From the NCBI GenBank assembly GCA_019426215.1, contig CM033399.1, positions 34,543,022 to 34,607,021 of the forward strand: 64,000 nt of DNA, given 5' to 3'. A program made the translations under genes and the position numbers. This document shows positions 56,239 to 64,000 of the stretch, piece after piece; positions within the stretch are counted from its first letter, which is position 1, and every line of letters starts with the position of its first letter. The DNA is from Buddleja alternifolia (taxonomy: Eukaryota; Streptophyta; Magnoliopsida; Lamiales; Scrophulariaceae). The notes beneath the pieces were generated by a model that made no database searches, was not told the origin of the DNA, and worked only from the letters and a program-made list of their open reading frames with translations.

Positions 56239-56754
56239 GAGGATGGGCTATGGATATAATTGGTGAAATTAAACCAGCCTCATCTAAAAGGAATAGTTAT
56301 ATCCTAGTAGTGACGAATTATTTTACCAACTGGGTTGAAGCCAAAGCTTTCGAAAGCAAAAATGTCTTAACAATTGGCTGAATTTATTAAAAAATACATT
56401 ATCACTGGGTTTGGGATTCCAGAGTCCATAACTTTTGACCAAGCCAGAATCTTTAACAGTGCAGAAATGCTCGACTTCTGCGATCAATTCGGGATAAAAT
56501 CGATGAATTCAACACCATATTATGCTCAGGAAAATGGGCAAGCTGAATCATCAAATAAGTTAATCAAGGGATGTATCTCGAAAATGATAAAACTCAACCT
56601 TAGAAATTGGCACGAGCTATTAATGGATACATTATGGGCCCCAAGGACAATCAAAAAAGATAGTTTAGGGATATCCTCTTTTCAATTAGTATATGGTCAC
56701 GAAGCTGTAATTCCAATGGAAATCAACATAAAGTCTAGAAGAGTCTATATATAG
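56239..56754 (+). pseudogene. Integrase core, arm 2 (frameshifted)
   Basis: The first part (RGWAMDIIGEIKPASSKR, YILVVTNYFTNWVEAKAFES) ends in a frameshift at about 56370; frame 56374-56754 then continues with FIKKYIITGFGIPESITFDQ, FCDQFGIKSMNSTPYYAQEN and GQAESSNKLIKGCISKMIKL, giving the second aspartate and the glutamate of the DDE triad. It ends with a stop after YGHEAVIPMEINIKSR, without the C-terminal DNA-binding part. Confidence 0.82.
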
Positions 56755-56763
56755 GAAAATACC

Positions 56764-59131
56764 CTAGTATGAATGATTCTCAAAAGCGAAAAGTAAATTG
56801 ACAAGGTAAAAGTTGTCATAAGTTAATGAAAGAGAAATTCTTACTTGAGGCTCCGAGAGATCCTTGCAGGCGCGAGCGTTCCCTGCGACTTGGGTAGAGA
56901 GCATGTGGATCTATTTCATCCTCTTCATCTTCACCGAACGTTCGAGGAACCTCTTCTCAAAGAGTCGAAGCTGGAGGTTCACGAATAGTGATGGCACCTC
57001 ATTTGAGAAACGGGGACAGAAATAGCAGAAGGCTCGGATACTGTATCTGACGCTCGAAGAGCTTGGGAAAGCTCAACAGCCTCCTGGACTTGGGGATTGT
57101 CCCGCTCGAATCTCCAACCCGAAGTCAGGGTATATGGGAGGATGTAGTCACTATCCTGTAGAAGGAAGATGATAGTTTAATACAAGGATTATCTGAATTA
57201 AAAGAAATTTATATAAAGACACAAAATTACCTCATTTGATAAGAGGCTCGAAAGTTTAGCCATGTTCATTGTACTAGCACAGAGCCTAGTAATATTAGTG
57301 ATCCGCAAAACATACACCTCTCTACTCGAAGGATTCTGCAGAAAACTAGGATGAAATAGGGAGGAATCTGACAGAAGAATTGAATTCGAATGAGAGCCTC
57401 AGCTTTAGCCCTCTGACTATTCGAGATATGGAATTGCCTATCTGACCAAGGACGATTCATGGTACCCAGAAATGGTAAAGAAAAGCATTGGTTTATACTG
57501 AATTGTCTCGAACAGAGCTACAAAAATAAAGATAAAGATAAGTCAGTGAAATCAATATGCTCGAAATAAACTATTTAGACACAGTTATTACCTGTGGATT
57601 ATAAACCTCAACTCTAGGGGTGTTATCAGCATCACAGCCTCTATGACTTGGAACAGTATTTAGAATTACAGTCTTTGAGAGCATTCCATATGTATCCCGA
57701 CTACTCTCCTGACCATATGTAATCCATGGGATCTTTATCTATACTCGTCCAGTAGTCGACGATAAAGAAGCATTCCGTAAAAGGTTTGATATATTCTAAA
57801 CGATAAGACTGACACAGTGTTAATGTTCAAGCCAACATATGGCTCGCTGGGCACATAACACTGCAAAACACTAGGAGACCAATGAGTGTGCACTCGATCG
57901 TACCTTGTTCCGAAGAAGGGGAACCAAGTAGAGACATGGAGCGGACTGTAAATGGCAGCCAAGGCCATGAGATATGAAGCTTTCTCGGGAATTAATAAAT
58001 TCGCAGCAGCTTCCCCATAACAAACCTAACAAAACCAATGGCCTTCTTCGAAGGCCGTTGCGCCTCATTTCGAATTGCTTCTTCGAGATCTTGAGTGGAC
58101 CTAGCGTTCAACAATTCAGGATAATATAGGAAAATCCAGCATGTTAATAACCAGAGAGGACCGGCCAATCTGTTGGCATTCGAGGGGTCGCAATGTAAAT
58201 TGAACATCATTCGGTAGAATGGGCCAATACCAGGTGAGCTAAATCGATGGGCCCCATAGTAACAGAAATATTGGCAGACAAATAAAGAAAGGTTTTATTC
58301 ACCACACAACCAGCATTCATAAACAACCGTGAAAAGATGAAATTTAAAAATAGTACCTCTTCGAAAAAGCTAACCATGTCATCACAACTTATGAAATGCT
58401 TGACTAAAGCAGTATAAGCAATGTTGGCACCTTTATTTTTTGCCATGGTGTTTCAACCAATTTTTGGTGGATACCAAGAGAGCACGGGCACTGGGTATCG
58501 ATTCACAAGTAGGAAGAGTAGTACCCGTTGGAGATAAACCAGTGATCAAAGCAACGTCCTCCAAAGTAATCGTCTGAAAACCCCGGGGCAAGACGAAGCA
58601 GTTGTAAGAAGGATTCCATGAGTAAGCTAGGGCATCCGTTACCACCTGTTCGAAAGAAAGAACTGGGTAGCAGGCTATTCGAATGAGCCCCAAAATTCTA
58701 TTGCCCTCCCATTTACTGTGAAATTGATGCAACCTCTCTAACCAAGGGTAGGCATCGATGGCCCCAATCCAGCAGCCATTGATTGGCTTGGTCTTGTTCG
58801 TCCAACCAAATTTGTCGCCCACTCTACATTGGAAAAGAGGGGCATCACTCTCTAATGCGGGCCAAATCCCCAATAGATCAAAATTACCATCACTAGAGGG
58901 TTCGAACACCTCAGGCTAAAATCGCAACCCAAGGCCGACGTAGTCGAGCGATTGACCACGGCGATCGTGAGCCCATGGTGGAACTATGTGGGTGGAACCA
59001 AGAGGAGCTATTTTTGTATCCCGATAATGGATTTCGAAGTCTTTAATAGTTTGAAACAAATCTTGGGCGTCTTCGCAGTCCAAGATATTTGCTCGAGGGA
59101 CCAAGCGAGAGAGATCATAGGAGTTCGCCAT
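56764..59131 (-). pseudogene. Plant mobile domain (PMD) gene, arm 2
   Basis: Mirror of the gene at 44503-46755, ATG at 59131. Three broken frames cover the first exon: 59131-58916, 58909-58433 and 58446-58207, then 58210-57992. Each break is a stop or frameshift not found in arm 1, where the same exon is open for 373 codons; so this copy is the more decayed one. The later exons are recognisable near 57735-57968, 57266-57460 and 56830-57155. It also carries an inserted stretch near 57600-57870 absent from arm 1. Confidence 0.8.
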
Positions 59132-59655
59132 TGAAGGAGTTCAGGCGAGGAAGATGACGGTTTCGAGACGGGGAAGAATTCGAATCAGGCGGGGAAGATG
59201 ACGGTTTCGAGAAGGGGAAGAATTCGAGAAGTATAACAAGAGGGACTTTTTTTCGAGAAAGTAAAGGACAAAAATCAAGAAGTCGATCCAGAAGAGAGAG
59301 AAAGATTAAAGCAAGGTAAGTCGGCTAGAAGAGACGATCAAATATTTATATGGTTTAAGTGTCCGATCATGAAAAGACACACCTATTACTCAGCGGGGAA
59401 AATGAAGAGCCTCATACATTTTTTACGCGCCAAAATACGAAGAGCCTCTTGTAAAGAGACTTGTTTTTATAGGGTAAGTGTCCGATCACGAAAAGGCGGA
59501 CCCGCTAATCCGTGAAAAAAATGAAAAGTCTCAGGCGATTTTTAATGAAAGGCACGTTCTTCCATACACGCCAAAATATGAAGTTGTCTTTAACCAAAAG
59601 ACGTGTCTTTTAATACACATGAACTCGAAAGGTTTATGTATATTAGGGGGGCATT

Positions 59656-60312
59656 TGTTTACACTATAAAATAATTTGGGCTTTCGAATTACAGAGCTCA
59701 AATAGCCCAAACTGGGGAAACTCGAAAAAAAAGGGAAATTGGGTCTACAAATAGATAAGACAAGGCCCATTAAATTTAGAAAATAGCAAGAACATAGGCT
59801 GGGTTGATAAAAACCCAAGAATCGAATCGGAGGAGACGAAAAGAGCCGAAAAGACAATAATCTGCATTCAAGAAAGACGCGCTAAAACAAGAAATTTGAA
59901 AGAAGCAGTTGAAGGTGGTTCCCGAGAAAGAGGAACGTGGGTTCCCCAAGGACAAGATATATGCGGCCAAGAAGGAGAAGAAGAGGCGTCATCAGAATCA
60001 TAAAATTCTACATTTTCATTTTCTTAGAATTAGCTCTAGTCTTAGGAGTAGCTCTTAGCATAATTTAGGACTAGCGGTAGTGTAATTTAGCAGTCACTTA
60101 TCAAGAATTGCTTGGATTTGCTGTATCTACAGTTGCTTGTAATCCTCACGATCGAAGGCTCTCATGGAGGTATAAATTACTCTTTTGTCAGATTTAAGTA
60201 TTTGATAGGTTAATTGTATCTTGACTTGAGTTGTTCGATTCATTTTTTTTTTATTTTTTTTTGCATTCGAAATCAATAACTGAGCGTTAATTAAAGACTT
60301 GAATCACCATCC
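59656..60312 (+). repeat. Outer LTR of palindrome arm 2
   Basis: It starts TGTTTACACTATAAAATAAT immediately after the polypurine tract AGGGGGGCATT (59645-59655). It contains the mirror of the 43335-43978 sequence (GACTTGAGTTGTTCGATTCA, CTGAGCGTTAATTAAAGACT). The outer end is taken near CACCATCCA. No 5' LTR or primer site is present in either arm, because the palindrome junction lies in gag. Confidence 0.75.
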
Positions 60313-60433
60313 AGCGTATCGAACGCAGGGGTTGAAAGATAACCTCAATTTATAGATGATCACGGGGCTCGAAACGAACACTCGGATCCACCTCATTCTG
60401 ATTTGTTTTATCGCCCTGTGTTCGATACGCTGG
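60312..60433. repeat. Short terminal hairpin at the right end of the palindrome
   Basis: CCAGCGTATCGAACGCAGGG (60312-60331) and its near reverse complement CCCTGTGTTCGATACGCTGG (about 60414-60433) enclose about 80 bases. The left end of the palindrome lacks most of this block, having only the inner ATAAAACAAATCAGAATG word. Confidence 0.8.
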
Positions 60434-60447
60434 ATATAGTGTGTGGT

Positions 60448-60650
60448 CAAATAATAATGAGTCACAGATGCAAGTTTTCAAAATCTAGTGAAACCTATCT
60501 GGTGAAACCTGTATACAAATCCATGGCAATAATACAATTGTTTTCTTGGCTAGATAAAAACTTTGATTCGCTTGGCGAAAATATAGATTGATTCTGATAG
60601 GGAGTTCCAAGGTTCCAAGTCTGAGTATAATCACATCCATCGATTTATTA
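60448..60650. repeat. Duplicate of DUF1218 intron-2 sequence
   Basis: About 200 bases (AATAATGAG, TGCAAGTTTTCAA, TACAAATCCATGG, AATAATAC, then TATAATCACA-CCATC) match 61691-61880, which lies in intron 2 of the DUF1218 gene, in the same orientation. The homology stops at 60448, right beside the palindrome, so a second partial gene copy may have been cut there. Confidence 0.8.
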
Positions 60651-61150
60651 GGGAAACATTATGCCCTTCAAGAGAGAGATAATGCGGAAGAGGGAGAGTA
60701 ACTCGACAAAAATTATGTGAATAATTAATTATAAGATAAAAAGGGTTTTTTGAATCTTTTGTGGCTAAATATTGAACAAAAGAGTGCTATTGCGCAATAC
60801 TTCAATTATAGATGCTTATGTGATTTTCTCTCTTGAGAAAATGAATATTTTTAACCGTAATCAAAGATGATAAATTTGCTTCATTCATTTATAATTTCGT
60901 TTTTGTATGAAATTTTCTGCAAAAGCAAAGACACAAAGTTTGATTATGACAAATATAAATACCAAACAAAACAAATGAAAATGTAGTGCATAAATAATAA
61001 TTCCAATCAGATCCACATGAGAGAAAGAAAAGGATAAAGCAAAGATAGAGATGAATATTTACACTTGAGATCATATATCTCTTCATTCTTAAAAGTCGTA
61101 ATTTAAATGGAACTCGAAAGCTAACATCAAAGTTCGATCAAATAATACTA
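60651..61150. other. Intergenic DNA downstream of the DUF1218 gene
   Basis: No gene is visible. It presumably includes the 3' UTR and polyadenylation region of the minus-strand DUF1218 gene. Confidence 0.5.
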
Positions 61151-61155
61151 CTATT

Positions 61156-62991
61156 TCAAGCACTGCCCTTCAGAGGCTCATCAGCACCATAACTGACTGC
61201 AACTTTATCATCGGAATCCTCAAAGTAATCCTGACGAGCATTGTCAGCTAACATTAACGCTACCAACCAGAAGAGGCATGAATCAAGAGATAGAAAGGCT
61301 CCGCCACCAAGAAGGCCAGTCTTGGCTGTAGGGCACTGGGTTTCCAAATTGTGATGGATATTGTGAATATGGTGGTTCTGTTCAGTCACTGTGGGCCATA
61401 ACAACATCGATGCAGCCAGCCCGGTCGTGGCCCTTCAACAAACAAGCAATGAAAATGAACAAACTTATGATGACTGAAGGCAGAAAGATGTAAAATAATC
61501 ATACATCAATCAATAGCCAGTATAAGTTTATTTCGTATCTGAATTTTTAAGGGAGTAAATTATAGTTAACTTAAAATCAAGGAATTTTTTGTAGCTTTGA
61601 ATGAAATGTTAATAATGGAATTGCACTGAAGTCGAAGGTAATAATTGTTAAGAAAAAGTTATATATCAGCTAATTTATTGTCTTGTTATTTTACAAAAAA
61701 TAATGAGGCAAAGCTGCAAGTTTTCAATTTAGTGAAACCTTTATACAAATCCATGGTAATAATACGACTGTTTTTTGGCTGGGTAAAAACTTTTGATTCA
61801 TTGGGACAAAATAGAGTGATTCTTTTAGAGTTTCAAAGTTCAAAGTCTGCGTATAATCACAACCATCCATTTATCTTATCACATCGATCGTTGTTATTGC
61901 CCAGGGAAACCATGACCCATGAGCTCCTAAAAATGACCAGATAAAGTATGCCACTATCTAATATCATCATGGTACCCCTCGAACTAAATTTAATTATTTA
62001 GATAAAGTAATGATTTATCCACTCATATTACCAAAGGTTAAATAAGCAAACACATGATTATGATAGAACAACTAAAAGAGTGATCAAACTCTAAACAAAA
62101 TCAAAGGTTTTGCACAATTGTGAATGGGATAGATCTATATACTCACAGGGCAATGTTGAAGAAGACAAGGAACCCTGTGTTTTGGAATAATGCCCCCGAT
62201 GGAACAGACTTTCCTTTGTAGGGGTAAAATAGAGAATAGATACCAGCAACAGTGGTGACAACAAGGAATGCAAAAGACAAGTATCCCAATGCCACGGTGG
62301 GATCAGATGGATATTTGCATATGACCACACCCTTCCCGGTTATGATAGTACCGGATGCAGGCTGCAAAAATTTCAACAAGATAAATACATTAAAAAACAA
62401 TTACGTAGTTTTAATCCTAGCTAGGTCGAAAACTACAACATATCGTGCTCCTTTTGTCTCCTTTTTTTAGTAATGTCCTCTCTTTTGCTGTGATTCCCGG
62501 GAAGTTTCTTTTTTATGAATCCGTGAATTATCCTATTTATAAGTTTAAATTGACTTCTCTGAAGATTGTTGCAGGAAGGAGACATATTCATCAAGAAGCA
62601 TTTTATCCACAGATCGATAAACGAGGAAAAAGAGAGCTTTATTCCACTCTAATTTCTTCTTCAATCTAATACAACAAATGCTAATCTAGAAATCAATAAC
62701 AACAAGATAATTAACAGAGAAACCGCACAAACATAACTAAAAATCAAACCAATAATCAAATTATAACACGAATCAAGTGAAATAACGAATAACAAACAAT
62801 TCAATCAATCGAACTAGGCATAATCATCAAAAGGGCACAAGATAAAAAAGCATCAAAGATTTCGTGTTTTTTTTTTTTTTAATCAGATAAAAAGATTATA
62901 CCTTTTTGTTTTCAGCAATAATTCCAAATACAAAGGACACCAGCCCAAGAGTTGCCACTATCATGGACATTTGCTTCATAGTAAGCTCCAT
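61156..62991 (-). CDS. DUF1218 membrane protein (three coding exons, 193 aa)
   Basis: Exons 62991-62902, 62361-62147 and 61432-61156 join in frame (90+215+277 bases) with GT/AG borders. The protein begins MELTMKQMSMIVATLGLVSF (first hydrophobic segment, about 8-26), then GKGVVICKYPSDPTVALGYL (conserved cysteine; second segment about 50-70), SLFYPYKGKSVPSGALFQ, a third segment (GFLVFFNIALATTGLAASML), a loop with LETQCPTAKTGLLGGGAFLS (second conserved cysteine) and a fourth segment (about 145-168), ending ADNARQDYFEDSDD and an acidic tail. This four-helix layout and length fit the DUF1218 family, which includes Arabidopsis VCC/DESIGUAL and MODIFYING WALL LIGNIN proteins of the ER/plasma membrane with roles in leaf symmetry, veins and lignin. 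Exact subgroup and function are not decided. No break seen; likely functional. Confidence 0.9.
61691..61880. repeat. Intron-2 copy of the local duplication
   Basis: Partner of 60448-60650, inside the 61433-62146 intron. The similarity fades after about 61880 (CATCCATTTAT). Confidence 0.8.
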
Positions 62992-63011
62992 TGCTGCTCT
63001 CAAGTTAATTA

Positions 63012-63281
63012 TCTGTAACAATTTAACAAAAAATAAGATCATTTCAAATTGTACAACGGTTTATAAACAAATATTTTCAAATTTAACCATCATTGAAATT
63101 AAATCTACAAACGTTACACAAAAATCAGGAAATAGAGAAAAAACTAGAATCTTGGAATAAAGCTATCAAACCAATTAGGATTAAAAAGAAGGAAACATAC
63201 ACAATAATATACATATACATATAGATATACATATACATATATATATATATGTAACCCAGAAAAATTTCAGATCTGAGTACC
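63012..63281 (-). other. Probable 5' UTR intron of the DUF1218 gene
   Basis: A donor GAGAAGAG/GTACTC (exon end 63281) and an acceptor TGTTACAG/AT (next exon from 63012) would remove 268 bases between a short leader exon and the 21-base leader before the ATG. The intron contains an (AT/CATATA)n microsatellite at about 63200-63252. Inferred from splice-site sequence only. Confidence 0.5.
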
Positions 63282-63350
63282 TCTTCTCAGAATTTTGTCA
63301 ACGGTTGGGTGGGGGAGAATATAAAAGTTGAGTAAGAATTAGACTGCTGA

Positions 63351-63357
63351 CTTTATA
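63351..63357 (-). promoter_or_regulatory. TATA box of the DUF1218 gene
   Basis: TATAAAG on the minus strand in the context CTCAGTTATAAAGTCAGC. A start about 30 bases downstream would give a leader from about 63320, consistent with the leader exon ending at 63281. Confidence 0.55.
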
Positions 63358-63369
63358 ACTGAGAATTTG

Positions 63370-64000
63370 ATGTCTTGTGAAATTCTACTTTCATACGTTT
63401 ACTCCGGATGGGGTGGGATTCGGTGTGTTCCAGACCACGAATGTATGTAGACGTATCCTCCTAGTAGATTAAGGACCAAATCAATAATTAAATTAATTAA
63501 TTATCAAAAAATATAATTTGAAAAAATGGGAGTTGATATTCACACTCGATTAAATGATAAAGTCAAGCTGCTTTAATTTCTTTTGGAATGAAATTGACAA
63601 AATTGACCATTAGGTGAGAGAATATTAATATATTGTTTTATAATAAATCTATATTTTGTAATTGAAAATTTTGTTTTTTGTTATCCTTTTTTATATTTTC
63701 TTATATCTTCGTTAATTGTCTCAAATGTTAATTTGTGTTTTATTTTTTCACTTATATGATTTATCTTAAGTTAATAGAGCATGAAATAGTAATAGAATTG
63801 TTTCTATTTATTTGTTCGGGCGTAAAAATATACTAAATTAGTATATTGGCATTATATATATTGTTTAATTTAACTTCACTGACCATAAAATGTATGTGGA
63901 CGAGAATATTCTTAAAAAAAAACAATTTTTGCTCATATTTAAATCTTATTTGTTCAGTTTATTATACGTGGTTTTATTTTTTATGTAATTGGTGTACGTG
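63370..64000. other. Upstream AT-rich region of the DUF1218 gene
   Basis: AT-rich DNA with no gene seen; 63380-63460 is the least AT-rich part and may hold promoter elements. Confidence 0.4.

Larger units (their letters stand above)
43312..60418. repeat. 17-kb palindrome: inverted duplication of a Tat-type gypsy element
   Basis: Arm 1 (about 43312-51962) reappears as reverse complement in arm 2 (about 51990-60418). In each arm, going outward from the centre, the order is gag, protease, RT/RNase H, integrase, antisense PMD gene, polypurine tract and LTR. The centre near 51975 is marked by GTTTTGAAAGTTAAAT facing ATTTTAACTTCCAAAAG. The outermost shared word is ATAAAACAAATCAGAATG (43311-43328, and its complement at about 60397-60414). 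The RNase H frames differ at 13 of 259 residues, so the arms are about 95% alike and not an exact mirror. No target duplication found. Confidence 0.92.

Noticed and set aside
43312..60418. Palindrome as an exact assembly artefact
   Set aside because: The arms differ by several percent, by indels, by private stops and by a 270-bp deletion near the centre, which a simple mirrored misassembly would not create. Reads are still needed to prove it.
43312..60418. Palindrome as one TIR DNA transposon
   Set aside because: No transposase or target duplication is seen, and the arms hold gypsy genes with PPT and LTR; the inverted arms are duplicated retroelement, not termini.
24143..60418. Integrated plant pararetrovirus
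   Set aside because: All gag, protease, RNase H and integrase parts follow Ty3/gypsy order with LTRs, PBS and PPT; no movement protein or pararetroviral coat-protein motif was seen.

Overview
This window is nuclear DNA from a flowering plant, most likely a eudicot. It is AT-rich and gene-poor, with intron-containing plant genes, L1-type LINEs with plant-style RNase H domains, Ty3/gypsy elements of the Athila and Tat types, a tRNA-derived SINE family, and a short piece of chloroplast ndhJ. I recognise one apparently intact host gene, a three-exon DUF1218 membrane protein gene on the minus strand at 61156-62991. There is also one truncated host gene, an L-arabinokinase (ARA1) pseudogene at 39112-40952.

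Layout. 1-3878 is a decayed LINE split by a solo LTR. 4222-5995 holds an unrecognised minus-strand gene remnant and a three-unit tandem repeat hit by a second solo LTR. 6696-9726 holds a MITE-like repeat carrying an LTR fragment, the ndhJ fragment and a truncated LINE. 10470-22613 is a locus of about 11 tandem units of about 440 bp, into which a 7.4-kb element with long inverted termini (10576-17996) has inserted; that element carries an LRR-gene fragment, a SINE and a retroposed transcript. 22726-22880 is a near-perfect hairpin. 22915-36220 is a small inverted-terminus element of about 0.8 kb, inflated to 13 kb because LINE B inserted in it and LINE B was then hit by a 7.9-kb Athila-like gag-pro element and by LINE C. 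Nearly every level has readable target-site duplications.

43312-60418 is the most striking structure. It is a 17-kb palindrome made of two 5'-truncated copies of a Tat-type gypsy element joined head to head through gag. Each arm carries a protease, a reverse transcriptase missing its catalytic core, RNase H, integrase, an antisense multi-exon plant mobile domain (PMD) gene with its own TATA boxes, and one outer LTR. Both arms share the same large RT deletion, so the damage predates the duplication or was spread by conversion. The palindrome lies between LINE D, which sits in the ARA1 pseudogene, and a duplicated piece of DUF1218 intron 2. No target-site duplication is visible, so the junctions look like rearrangement breakpoints.

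A second observation worth following is that the 3' tail of the SINE family (16104-16312, 36914-37119, and a tail-only relic at 39038-39095) closely resembles the 3' end of LINEs A and C. This suggests a SINE with its partner LINE in the same window. All similarity statements come from reading the sequence and from remembered family features; no searches were run.
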